Origin: Perognathus longimembris pacificus
Taxonomy: Eukaryota; Chordata; Mammalia; Rodentia; Heteromyidae
Assembly: GCF_023159225.1 (NCBI RefSeq)
Contig: NC_063188.1
Location: 29,463,475 to 29,527,474 of the forward strand
Direction: 5' to 3'
DNA length: 64,000 nt
In this document: positions 46,738 to 58,500 of the stretch, in pieces
Layout: each line of letters begins with the position of its first letter
How positions within the stretch are numbered: the first letter of the stretch is position 1
Made by a program: the position numbers and the translations under genes
The notes under the pieces: generated by a model
Seen by the model: only the letters and a program-made list of their open reading frames with translations
The model's database searches: none
Told to the model about the DNA's origin: nothing

Positions 46738-46828
46738 ATTTTTTCCCTTATGACAGTACTGAGGTTTAAGCTCAGGGTGTTGTGCTTGTTATGGAGGTGT
46801 TCTACCTCTGAGCCACATCTCTAAGCTC
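46738..46828 (-). mobile_element. Old monomeric ID-type SINE
   Basis: 'tgaggtttaagctcagggtg' and 'ctacctctgagccacatc' match an ID/tRNA-Ala-like unit in reverse. Diverged. Confidence 0.6.
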
Positions 46829-47021
46829 TGCTTAGTTCACCTTACAGAAAGATTTCACCAAGTCCCGATTCAACCTAGAGTGTTATATAAATTATAATAA
46901 TTATAATAATATAATAAATTATATATAATTGAGAAGATCTGGGTAAAGGAGGACTGGAATATTAAGCTTAATTATCTTCCTGTTAAACCTGTATATGATT
47001 ATATTAAAAAACCCACACTAT

Positions 47022-47233
47022 GGGGGCTGGGGATATGGCCTAGTGGCAAGAGCGCCTGCCTCGTATACGTGAGGCCCCGGGTTCAATTCCCCAGCACCAC
47101 ATATACAGAAAAACGGCCAGAAGTGGCGCTGTGGCTCAAGTGGCAGAGTGCTAGCCTTGAGCAAAAAGAAGCCAGGGACAGTGCTCAGGCCCTGAGTTCA
47201 AGGCCCCAGGACTGGCCAAAAAAAAAAAAAAAA
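47022..47233 (+). mobile_element. Full-length dimeric ID-like SINE
   Basis: Starts GGGGGCTGGGG and has an uninterrupted A tail. The duplication 'aaaaaacccacact' precedes it (ending 47019) and follows it (ending 47247). GAGCAAAAAG subfamily. Confidence 0.95.
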
Positions 47234-47639
47234 AAAAAACCCACACTGGAAGCAACCCAACTGTTTTTTAATAGCACAAGTGCTAGCTTGAAATACCTGG
47301 CAATAAAAATAAATCCTGTTATATGCAAAAACATGAATGAATCTTCCAATCATAATGTTCAGTGGATGAAATGCAGACATGCATAAATAACATATAATTT
47401 ATTTCTATACATTTCAAAAGCAGACAAAATTAATCTAAGGCAACAGAAGTCTGAATAGTGTTTTCCTATGGGTAAATAGTAATGGATAGTGCTATGGAAG
47501 TGTAAGTAGAGAAGCTTTTGAGATGCTCAATGTGTTCTAGCTTTTTATCCAGGTAATGGTTATAGGAATGTGATTATTTTGTGGTACCCTGTGTATACAT
47601 TTAGGATTTATATATTTTTCTCATTGTAAATTATACCTG

Positions 47640-47950
47640 ATATCACTGTAACTAATCTTAGTACCCTGGATATTGTATATACATGTATTAGAACTAGGGA
47701 AGGGAAAAGGAATACCAAAATTGAAAGACAACAGATATAAAGACAAACCAAATCCAACAACATTACTTACAAAACTATATTGTGTAAATGAACTGTACAA
47801 CTCATGGGAGGGAGAGAAAAATGGGGAAGGGGATGCAGGGAGAAAATGAGGGAGGAGGTAACAAGTTGGATAAGAAATGTACTCATGGCCTTATGGATGA
47901 AACTGTAACCCATCTATGCATCACTTTAACAATAAAGAAATGAAACAAAA
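47640..47950 (+). mobile_element. L1 3'-end fragment
   Basis: 'taccctggatattgtatata', 'aactagggaagggaaaagg', 'aggaggtaacaagttggata' and the tail 'acaataaagaaatgaaac'. 5'-truncated in the 3'UTR. Confidence 0.88.
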
Positions 47951-48283
47951 ATACTATTTAATAAAAACTAAATTCAAATATCAGAAAAATTAAGATCTTT
48001 TGTTATAATTATTACTATTTATTATTATTATTAGAAATTGGACTATCTTAAAAGAGTAGTCACTAAGCTATGGAAATGTCTTTTCAATACACTGAAATTT
48101 TTTCAATGGAAAGTGGAATAATCTTTTGATGTTCTATGGCATCAGCAGTGTCCCAAGAAACTTTTTCATTTTTGTCATGCTTTATAAGTGATTCCATTAA
48201 AAGACCTATGTACATTTGAATAATACCTTGTCACACATTAAGATTATAATATCTTTATATCACTGCATTGTAGTTATGTTTTT

Positions 48284-48365
48284 AACTTCTTTTTTGGTAT
48301 GGGTATAGAACCCAGGAGGTTACACTTGCTAGGCAAGCACTTCGCCACTGAACTACACCCCAGCC
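48284..48365 (-). mobile_element. ID element
   Basis: Classic monomeric ID in reverse ('agaacccaggaggttac', 'ctaggcaagcacttcgcc', 'ctacaccccagcc'). The 15-bp TSD 'ttgtagttatgtttt' lies at 48269-48283 and 48366-48380. The TSD is intact although the element body has diverged. Confidence 0.88.
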
Positions 48366-48632
48366 TTGTAGTTATGTTTTCCTAAGGGAAAATAGCCCAG
48401 TCTTGAAATGTGCATTATTTCATTACTAGATTACTCAAATAATATTGCTCATGTTAGAATGGAAACACACAAAACTTCCCCTGCTTTCAGTCTGCTAGAA
48501 AAGGAGTACGTCCCATAATATAGTCTCCTTTTGCCTAGTTTTCTGAGTGAGAAGACAGATAGGACAGAATCATAGTTGGCACTTGATAGCCTATGTGTAG
48601 TTTGGGCATAACTTATTTTTAGAAGGAAGAAC

Positions 48633-48635
<3 letters not shown>

Positions 48636-48678
<43 letters not shown>
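48636..48678 (+). repeat. (CA)n microsatellite
   Basis: Uninterrupted CA dinucleotides. Confidence 0.97.
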
Positions 48679-48682
<4 letters not shown>

Positions 48683-48919
48683 AGGAATTTGCAGGTGTTG
48701 AACCTATATGACATAATGATAAGTTGTATTTTAGCCAGTGAACTAGTTGGTCTTTACCAGTCACTTTGGAATATTTGTTTACTGGGATTATTTTGAATAT
48801 TTTTAGTATCTTTAAGTAATTTGTACAAAGGAGATGCCTAAAGCTACTATCACAAGCATGTTTATCGCAGCCTCATTTACCATAGCCATGATATGATTAT
48901 TGGTTTTTGAGAACATATT

Positions 48920-48982
48920 TTAGAGTCCTACACTATCACGTATAATGTTCTGGGTTTGATCCCGAGCATGCCAAAAAAAAAT
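48920..48982 (+). mobile_element. ID fragment
   Basis: 'ttctgggtttgatcccgagc' (B-box region) and a short A run. Only the 3' half is recognisable. Confidence 0.6.
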
Positions 48983-50404
48983 TCTAGAGTTCAACTGATT
49001 TTATTATTCTAATTTATATGTAAGAAACTCACTCCAGGCATTAGAGGTTCTCTGAAGTTCTATTTATAATTTCTTTTTATTTTCTGTGCATCATTTCTTA
49101 AATAAGTAGATTTTGATTTAGGAAACAGACATTGAGAGCAGGTCAAAACAAATTTTCAAGCATTCTAAAGCTTGTATTTCAGGTTTTCAAATCCTATGTA
49201 ATATATTCACTCTGATATAAAATTGAATATCAGCTACTAAGAATATAATCAGGCTATTCAATCTTCAGCCTAAAATATATAGCCAGTGATTTCATTTTCT
49301 TACATGGGAACATTCCTCTGAATGAACATAAATGAAATGTAAGAGATTACCATTGCTGGTCCTCACAATGTCTTTAATCATGAAGCAATTTGTAGAGAAT
49401 TCATTGACCTTGATTCAAATGGAAGTAGCAGGATTATTATAATGGAATATATTTTGAAAACAGTCAAAATGTTATGTATAATAATTATATAATGGATTCA
49501 GTGAATGGATTTTTAAAAATATATTAAAATAAAGAAGCTACACACTTTCTTAGCTATTGTTTTAAAGTATGTGAATGTGTAATAAAGAGAGTAAAAATTA
49601 AATGTAACAACAGCCATTTTCAAAGCCTTGTCTGTTGATTTTCTATGTTAATGATTAATCATGTCCTAAGGATAATGTATTATTAAAACTAAAAACTAAA
49701 ACTATGGTTCCATTAGCTCAAATCTCCCAGTCAGGTCAGAAAGTAGGCTCATTAGAATGATACGAGTGATGCCTCATATAGAGTGGAGTGAAATGGTGCT
49801 CCACTCTCAAAATCCTGAGGAAATAGATCTCCTAATTTACAATATATCAATTTTTGAGGGCAATTTATAATACTTCCTGGGTTATAGAATGAACAATAAA
49901 GTGTATTTATGAGATTGAGGAGTTGGCAAATATATTTATGATGTATTTACTGGGGACCACATTGGCACAAATTTTGGTATTTCCTGAGAATTCCACATCT
50001 CATACAGTAATTCTCTGAGAAAATTTTATGTCTTGAAGACATGACTTTCCCTAGTCCAGCTCACTAATAAATAATTTGACATATACATTTCTGTTTGATA
50101 GTTACTCTACATATGACTGAACAATTGAACATGCAACTCCTTCCATTTTTTAAGATCATTAGTTATTAGCAAATGTCCTTTTCAGCTAGAATTTTTATGT
50201 TGTTTTGTTCCTATTAATCCTAATTGTATTTTCTAGCCAAAATGGAAAGCTTTTAATCCATTTTGTATATTATGTAGATCTAAATATGTGAAGAACTTTC
50301 CAATTCTTTCAGTCATTGAAAGATAGTATGAATATCATAAATTTTCATTGCTTTTCCTGAACATATATTGGAGTGTCTCTCATTTATCATGCAGGTGAAT
50401 TTTG
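48983..50404. other. AT-rich unique sequence
   Basis: No exon or repeat recognised. Confidence 0.4.
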
Positions 50405-50620
50405 TTTCTGTGTGTAATCCTGGGGATTGAAACCTGGGCCTTATACATGGTTGGAAACTGCTCTCCCCCTGAGATATATCCCTGCGCCTTGTATTTTGTT
50501 GCATTTATTTTTTTCAGATAAAGTCTGTCTAGGTAGCTTATATTTGACTTGTTTATTATGTATCTCAGGATGGCCTCAAGGTTGCTATCCTGCTTTTTCC
50601 TCTCAAGTGCACAATTTCAC
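50405..50620 (-). mobile_element. Old B1-ID composite SINE
   Basis: In reverse: ID-type 'ggggattgaaacctgggcc' and 'ctgagatatatccctgcgcc', then a B1-like 'aggatggcctcaaggttgc'. The order corresponds to B1 at the 5' side and ID at the 3' side of the element. Degraded. Confidence 0.6.
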
Positions 50621-51167
50621 CTAACGTAGGTTTGGTTTTATATTACTCATATTCACTGACTGACCACCTTAATTCTTCTGTTGACTCAAACTCAGCTTGG
50701 ATGTGACTACAATTAGTAAATATATCTGTTTATACTGTTGAAGGTACAGGTATTAAAGCTTTTGTTTTTTATTCAGTACTAGTAAAGATGTGTTTTGTTT
50801 TGTTTTAAGATCACAAGGACAAAACTTATCATTTTCCACCATGGAAAATATGAAACACTGTATTAATGAATTTCTTTAGTGAATGGCAATTCCTTTGTAC
50901 AATGCTTAAAGATAATAAAAATAGTCCAAAAAATCTGCTGAATAAATTAAACAAATTTAACTGGAGAAAAATATCACTCAGCTCTTGCAGTGAATACTAG
51001 AAAATACATACACTGGAAAAGCTATGTTATTGAGTAATTTTAAATACATATGGAGAGGTACTATTTTTGTTTCATATTCATATTTCATTTTACCATTATA
51101 ATAGTCTTCTACTGTCTCTCCACTTTGTAATGAGGATGCCAAACATAGACATTAAGAAAATTACTCA

Positions 51168-51290
51168 AACCAGGCATTGTTGTACACCTATAATCCCAAG
51201 ACATATGAGACTGAGGTAAGAGGATAGTGAGTTTGAGGCAAGATTGGCCTAAATACTGAAATATGATTTCAAAAAACAGAAACAGAAAAC
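51168..51290 (+). mobile_element. B1-type SINE
   Basis: 'ccaggcattgttgtacacct', 'ataatcccaagacat', 'gagtttgaggcaagattggc' and an A-rich tail. Left 7SL-like unit only. Confidence 0.75.
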
Positions 51291-53250
51291 TCTCATTGTG
51301 TTGTGGGCTCCTTAGCAGTTGTATATTAACACATTTCGTTGGAGTTTTGTTCACAAGTAGAAGAGATTCATAAACGAAAGAACTGTATATTTCTCTCACA
51401 ACTCCAGATGATTAAGTCCATCATTTCCTGGACAATAGTCTTAGGCTGATAATCACCTAGTTGCAGACAGGAAGCATAAGAATTGGAAGGGATCAGGTAT
51501 ATCTTTCATGGGGATGTACCCAACTAAACCCCACCTCTCCAAATAGGCAGCTAGGGACTAAATATTCAACACACAAACCTATGGGATATATTTCATATTC
51601 AAACCATAGCACCAGATTTATCTGGATTCTTACCTAATGTTTTGATAAGATGATGTTACACAACAGCATTTCTTTGTGCTCCAGTTTATGATTCTAAATT
51701 CAAAAAAAGTCATATTACAAGTTGGAAAATATTGGCTCTAAACTCTGTCTAAGCCCAGCTAAATAACCTATGAATATAAATGTTTTCTAATATTGAGTTG
51801 AAAGGAATTAGCTCTCTTCACTGGATTGATTAGAAGACAGATTGTTCATAAATGGCTTTAAGAATTTAAATTTATACATATGATATAATATAATGCTATT
51901 TTTACCTACACTAAAAGATTTACATTGATTATTTCCCAATGAAGTCACTGGCATTATGATGAGAGATAGTTTATAGTAGTTTTATACCATATAAGACTAT
52001 GTACCAAAATTTACATGCCCTTATAAATGAAAGCCTTTCAAACTCAATGACACATGGATATTAACGCACACTGAAATTGAAAGGCAGGAATGATTAATTC
52101 TTGCAAGGCAGGAACACCATACTGACAAAGTAGTAGAAAATTTACATTTTATGCCTCTCTAATGTTTCTAATTTTAAGGCTTTTCCTACCCCTTCTAAAA
52201 ATTTTTGTCACTCATAATTTTTTATGCATTGGTTACCGTTGATTCTTCTGATTCATGAAATTAGATGTATGCTGATTACATATTGTAAAATTTCCAAATG
52301 CTCATTTATTTTCTTAATTTTAATTTTTTCTTAGTTTCTTTTTGTATAGTAAACATTCCAATAAAATGCTCATTTAGTTCACATGCAAATGACAAAAAAG
52401 GTTAAATTTTTTAATGGAGACAATATATGTCAGGTTGGAATTTTTTATAGTCAAATGTCATAAATTGTTGCTTGTTTGCATGTTTGTACACCAATGTAGT
52501 ATATACATATGGATCTATATGGATAGTCCTTTGCAAAGGTGGTTGTTTTGTGATTATCTACAAGGAAACCATTCTTTTTTCCTCACAAACAACACAGGAT
52601 TATTCTAGAATGAATTGAGCAGTGCAGGACTGCTCTATAGCAATTATTTGGGATACTGGCAGCACAAAAAGAGTGATGAACAAAGCACTGAGGACTAGGA
52701 GAAGCTTGATAAGAGCACAGCACAAATAGCATAAGAGAGGAAGCACTGGCAAGCTTAGAGCAGACAAGAGCAGCAGATGGCTTTGAAAAGGGAAAAACAC
52801 CAGCATTTTACTGCAGAGCACTGATTGCATTTTGTCAAAAGGAGAAAGTACACAGGAGAAATGGCAGGATAAGAGCTCAGGAAAATGAGAAATCCACTTA
52901 CCCAGATTTACCAAAAGAAGGCTAATGACATATACAGTACTAATAAGATTAATAACAGGAAGTGACATCAATTAAATTGCAAAGGAGTACAAAAGCTCCT
53001 GGAATACATATACATAAACACCTACCTATATGAAGCAAAGGGAAAAATGTAGAAGATAAGGCAAGATCCTTACTGAGTCACCCATCTGTAAAAGAACTGA
53101 TTCTCATAGTGATGTAAAACTCAAACATAGTGAAAATAAGTTGAATTGCTAAACTCACCTAGTTAGTGAATATGTTTATAATTTATCTGTGACATGTATA
53201 AAATAGTCTCAATTATCTTTTAGTATAAAATTTTAATTAGAAAGCCCTAA
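51291..53250. other. Mostly unique; possible LTR-type relic at 51290-51612
   Basis: The end 'catattcaaaccatagcac' resembles MaLR-type LTR ends, but I cannot confirm it. The hydrophobic 123-codon minus ORF at 52600-52971 arises from a purine-rich plus-strand tract and has no family resemblance or splice context. Confidence 0.3.
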
Positions 53251-53255
53251 TTGGG

Positions 53256-53500
53256 CCAAGTGATAGTAGTTCATGCTAGAAGCTTGCAATCCTAGCTAAT
53301 CAAGAAGTTGAGATCTGAAAAATAGCAGTTCAAATTCAGCTTAGACCAAAAGATCCATGAGACTCTTATGTTCAATTAATCACCAAAAGCCAGAAGTGGA
53401 AATGTGACTCAAGTGGTAGAGTGTTAGCCTTGAGACAAAAGGCTCAGTAAGAATGCCCAGGCCTTGAGTTCAAGCCTCATTAGCAGCAAAAACAAAAGCC
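53256..53500 (+). mobile_element. B1/ID-like composite SINE, diverged
   Basis: 'gcaatcctagctaatcaag', 'catgagactcttatgttcaa', 'agtggtagagtgttagcc' and an A-rich tail. The flanks 'aaagccctaatt' and 'aaagccttaatt' are a near-perfect TSD. Confidence 0.85.
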
Positions 53501-55290
53501 TTAATTAGGAATTGTGTAGAATGGATAGTTAAATGCAGTTTGAGTGTATGCACCATCAGATCATTAGACCATTTCTCAGTAAATGATTTGAACTCTAGGA
53601 GAATCAGAGGAGGGGAAAATCCAATACATGTTTTTCTTTCTTAAATATAAATATAGATAATAAATTTTAAATCATTTCCTTTCCACCATTACCTTAAATT
53701 TTCAGTCCTTGGGAATCCATGTGCAGCACATCTCAAACTCTAAAATCCCCTTGAGTCTTCTTTTGAACACTGAACTGTTTTTCATGACACTTCTCAGCCA
53801 CCTACCTAAGTGGCTACTGCCATGTAAATCTCAAAAGTTTAATAACAATTTCAAGAAATTTCTTTATATGACTCATAATCTTTTCCTTCACTGTGTCATT
53901 TGTTTTACTTGAAAACTTCGGCCTATTGCCAAAGCTACAACTTTTAATGCCATTTTTCACTTCTCTTCATGCTTTAGTCTACAATGAATAGATCATTCTT
54001 TTTTTCTGTAGACTTAACCTTCTAAATATTTCTTAAAATAATTCTCCTATCTATATACTAATTTGTGTTATCATAATTCACACTGTTAGCATTAATAGTT
54101 AATGTACAAATATTTCAATAGAATTTTTACTTTGACTCTTTCATTTTAATTTATTCTCTATATTACTGCCAGAAGTTCATCGAAATATGAGAATGTTATT
54201 CCCTTGTATAAAATATTTCAATAGTGCTGTACTCTCAAGCATAATATGTAAAATTCTCTGAAGCTTAATCTTTTAAGTAGCAACTCCTGCAATGTGTTAC
54301 AGGCAAATGATGTTCTAAGACTATGAATAAATAAGTTGTCCTAACACTATCTTTGTTTATATCTACAAGTATTTATTCCTCCAGTCTACTTGCTAAATTC
54401 ATGCTCATCATTCAAAAATTTGATCAACAGCATTCTCCCTGCAAAGCTTCTTTCACATCGAAACATCTTTTCCCTGACACAGTTATTCTTCTCTTCTCCA
54501 CTGTTAATAGAACATATAACACTTACCTTGGAAATGTAGAAAATTACTCCTAAAATCACTAATTTATGCCTGTTTCACATATAAAATACTGCAAATTAAA
54601 AGGGGTTATCTATTTGTAGACTTCTAGTATATAACAATTAATAAGCCCCTTGTAGAAAGCATATACAGATTTTCTTGTATGCTCTATAGCAGAACTCTTC
54701 AGCTCTTTAATTTTAATAAATATTTAAGTTTATCTAACATATGTTTCCTGTGAATTTCAGTGACATGCATCTTTTGAGTTTAAATTCCTGGCAATACAGC
54801 AACTCAGGTGTATAAAATGTGTTGCAAGAAAAGACATCATGAATCTTACTAAAGATTAAAGTACTTAGCTATTGTATAGCTGCTTTTTTCTTTCTACGTT
54901 TTACTTTACTAACTGGAGTCCTTACCTTTCCTTTTTGTACTAACCATGGTACAGACCGAAAGCATCAGGATAAACATAGAGCTAGTCTTCAGCTAGCCAT
55001 CTGTCCAATATACCCACATGTTAAAATGAGAACTCCATTTACTATGTTTAACTTATGCACTCATTCCTAACAATAGAAGCTGTTGTTAAAAAATGGAGGC
55101 CTACTAAACACATCATTTCCAATTTGTATACAATTGTTAAACACTTTTCATCAAAAAAGAAAATGTGGAACATCCAAAATGTAATACTTTCTGGAACAAT
55201 GGAAATAAATCAGAACCTCTTACTATGTATACATTATTATTTTGGGCACTAGAAAAATAAGTGTTTCTTACATTCAAGAATATATTCTTC
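53501..55290. other. AT-rich unique sequence
   Basis: No gene or repeat recognised; short ORFs only. Confidence 0.4.
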
Positions 55291-55291
55291 T

Positions 55292-55503
55292 GGGGCTGGG
55301 GATATAGCCTAGTGGCAAGAGTGCCTGCCTCGGATACACGAGGCCCTAGGTTCGATTCCCCAGCACCACATATACAGAAAAAACGGCCAGAAGCGGCGCT
55401 GTGGCTCACGTGGCAGAGTGCTAGCCTTGAGCGGGAAGAAGCCAGGGACAGTGCTCAGGCCCTGAGTCCAAGGCCCAGGACTGGCCAAAAAAAAAAAAAA
55501 AAA
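55292..55503 (+). mobile_element. Full-length dimeric ID-like SINE
   Basis: Perfect 16-bp TSD 'aagaatatattcttct' at 55276-55291 and 55504-55519. It carries the GGATACAC/CCTAGG and GAGCGGGAAG variants. Little divergence indicates a recent insertion. Confidence 0.97.
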
Positions 55504-55519
55504 AAGAATATATTCTTCT

Positions 55520-56620
55520 GAGGAAGACAGATATGAATGAATATCAGGGAAAATAGAGTAAAATGAGTGACATAGATGGTAGAGATTACTATAGTTCACT
55601 TGAGAGGCTTCACAGAATGCCAAGATGAGCTAATAGGTTAATTCTGCTTATATGTATTTGGTAGCAACCAGAAGACAGCAATTAAGCTCTGCATAATCCT
55701 TACTTTCATATGACACAAAAGACATTAATAATTAAATACAAATATGACCATAAATCTAAGACATATCCTTCACAAAATCATTTTGGTAAAATATCACAAA
55801 GTAAGATAAAAATAACATAATTTGCTTAGTGGGGTGTGGAGAGAAAGAAAAGGAGAGAGATACAAAGAGAGAAAGAAAAGGAAATGCAGAGAAAAAGAGA
55901 CACAGAGAATGATGGAGAGAAAATGTAGAAAAGAAGGTGATGCCATTTGGAAATTCTTTCCATTTACCAGCCATTATATAACCCAAGTCAGTAGTAAAGA
56001 AATATAAAAGAAAATGTTTGGGAAATACATTTAAAAACTAAAGATTTCCAAAATTATTTCTTTTCTGATCATGATTTTGATGAACTCTTAGTTCATAATT
56101 GAGAAAAATATATTTCACTATCATAAATATGGTTCCAGAAATGCTGGGAGAAAAAAAGAAACAGTTGTAAAATAATGAGATGCACCAATAATTCAGCAGG
56201 ACTCTTGGATGAGTATACACAGAAATAAGGACATTTTAGTATTCCTATTTTAGTAGAGGAAAGAGACATAAAGATGTGGTCAATTTTCAATTAAGCCTTT
56301 AAAAGTGATAATTACATTATTTGATAAATGTATAGTATTTTCTGACTCCCAAAGTAGTGTTATGCATAATATTTCCTTTGATCCTCATGCCAGTGGAAAG
56401 AAATATGGATTAGTATTATATCCTTCTGATAAATAAGCAGAGACAGGGTTAGTCAGGTTGAGCAGTTCTGATATTGTTTAGCCAGAAATTTAAAATCTTA
56501 ATAACCATAAATTAAAGGGAGTTTGTGTGATTTAGAGTTTTACCCAAAGCCCCTATTTGTCTCAGATTTCTATCATAAAGACAATCATGGGTAGGCTCGC
56601 TAATTTTATAAAATTAAGTA
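55520..56620. other. AT-rich sequence with a GA-rich patch
   Basis: GA-rich at about 55840-55930. A possible MIR-like relic at 56345-56460 ('cctttgatcctcatgcc', 'gataaataagcagagaca'). No gene seen. Confidence 0.35.
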
Positions 56621-56621
56621 C

Positions 56622-56828
56622 TTTTTTTTTTTTTTTTGCCAGTCCTGGGGCTTGGACTCAGGGCCTGAGCACTGTCCCTGGCTTCTTTTTGCTCAAGGCT
56701 AGCACTCTGCCACTTGAGCCACAGCGCCACTTCTGGCCATTTTCTATATATGTGGTGCTGGGGAATCAAACCCTGGGCTTCATGTATATGAGGCAAGCAC
56801 TCTTGCCACTAGACTATATTCCCAGCCC
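56622..56828 (-). mobile_element. Full-length dimeric ID-like SINE
   Basis: Poly(T) at 56622-56637, both units, ending CCCAGCCC. GAGCAAAAAG-type right unit and CATATACATGA-type left unit. Flanking duplication not clear. Confidence 0.92.
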
Positions 56829-56904
56829 TAAATACAATTTTAATGTATTGTATTTTACTTGAATTCTAGTTTCTTCCATGCCAACATCACCTAAATCAAC
56901 CATG

Positions 56905-57932
56905 AATACTTTCTCCTTTTAACCACATCCATGCCAGCATTTGTTGTTGCTACTTTTCCTCATAATAGCCAATCTAACTGGGGTGAAGCGGAATCACAGT
57001 GTTGTTTTGATTTGCACTTCTCTTATTCCCAAAGATGTTGAACATCTCTGTATGTGTCTATTGGCCATATTCTGAGAATTCTCTAAGTCATTAGCCCATT
57101 TATTAATTGGGTTGTTATTCCTTTGAGCATTTTTTAAGGATTTAATTTTTTCCCCTAATATATTTTGGACATGTATAGCTCATAAAAACCTCCCATTCTG
57201 TGATCTATTTATGCAGTTTTTTATCTTTGTCCTTTGTTGTGCAGAAATTTTGAGTTTTTCCTGTAATCCAATTTTTCATCCTTTCTTTGATTTATTGTTT
57301 CTAGAATTTTACTTAGAAAGTTTTGACCTATATCCAGGGTCCAAGTCTTTTTTCTGCAAAAGTTTTATGGTTTCAGGACTTACTTTGAGGTCCTTGATAC
57401 ATTTTGAACTGATGCTGATTCAAGGGGATCTAATTTCACTTTTCTGCACATGGATGTACAGTTTTACCAGCATCATTTGTTGAAGAGGCTTTCTTCCAGT
57501 CTATTTTTTGGCTCCTTTATTGAATGTTAGAAAGCTTCAGGTCTGTGGGTTCATTTTAGGGTCTTCTTTTCTGTTCCCATTAGTCCTTCGGACTTTTTTT
57601 TTGTGCCATTATTAAGCTGTTTCCACTATTATGACTCTGTAATAGAGTTGAAGTTTTGTATTGTTGTTCCTCCAACACTGTCTGCATGCTAAGGATTGCT
57701 CTTGCTATTAGGGGTCTTTTGTTGTTCCATATAATTTTTTTTATTGTTTTCTCTGTCTCCTTAAAGAAAGCTGTTGGGATTTTGATGGGTATTGCATTGA
57801 ATCTGTAAATTGCTATGAGCAGCATTCCCATTTTCACAATATTAATTCTTCCAACCCAGAAAGACACAAGATCCTTGCATTTCTTTAAGTCTTCTTCAAT
57901 TTCCTTTTTCAAATTTTAAGAAGTTTCATTAT
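56905..57932 (-). mobile_element. Old L1 ORF2 fragment
   Basis: Reverse complement of ORF2 from the C-terminal 'atttgcacttctcttattcc' region toward the reverse transcriptase core. It continues at 58184-58500 after an inserted element. Confidence 0.85.
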
Positions 57933-58171
57933 GAGAGGCAAGCACTCTTGCCACTAGGCCACTCCAAAAACAATACTTACAAAAACCATTTGGTGTAAAC
58001 CAACTGAACAACTCATGGGGAGAGAGGGAAAGGGAAAGGGGGAGGGGGAGGGGTGGAAATGAGGGAGGAGGTAACAAACTGTACAAGAAATGTACCCACT
58101 GCATTATGTATGAAACTGTAACCCCTCTTTACATCAGTTTGACAATAAATAAGTAATTATTCAGGGAGAAC
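57933..58171 (+). mobile_element. Chimeric insertion: antisense SINE piece plus L1 3' end
   Basis: TSD 'aagtttcattat' at 57921-57932 and 58172-58183. The first part (57935-57960) matches the antisense left unit of the dimeric SINE; from 57961 ('actccaaaaacaatactt') it is L1 3'UTR to an A-rich tail on plus. Both parts lie between one pair of duplications, so they arrived together. Confidence 0.78.
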
Positions 58172-58183
58172 AAGTTTCATTAT

Positions 58184-58500
58184 AGAGGTTCTTCACCTGT
58201 TTGGTTAATCCCTAGGTATTCTATCTTTTTTAATCAATTACAAATGGAGTTGATTTTCTGATTTTAGCTTCAGTCTTCTCATTGGCAGACAGATTTTTGT
58301 GCATTGATTTTATACCCTTCTACTTTCCCAAAGTTCTGAAACAGCACTAGTAGTTTGGGGAAGAAGATTTGGGGTGGGTCCTTTGAGTACAGGGTCACAG
58401 GGTCATGTCATCTGCAAAAAGGGATAGTTCTGCTTCCTTCTTCCGTATTTGGATCTCCTTTAAGTTTTTCCCTTGCCTTATTGCTCTTGCTAGGAATTCC
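58184..58500 (-). mobile_element. Old L1 ORF2 fragment, continuation
   Basis: Continues the reverse transcriptase region in reverse ('gtcatgtcatctgcaaaaag' is the FADD area). Confidence 0.85.

Noticed and set aside
52600..52971. 123-codon hydrophobic minus ORF resembling a membrane protein
   Set aside because: The plus strand is a purine-rich tract, which forces Leu/Phe/Ser codons on minus; no promoter, splice or family evidence.
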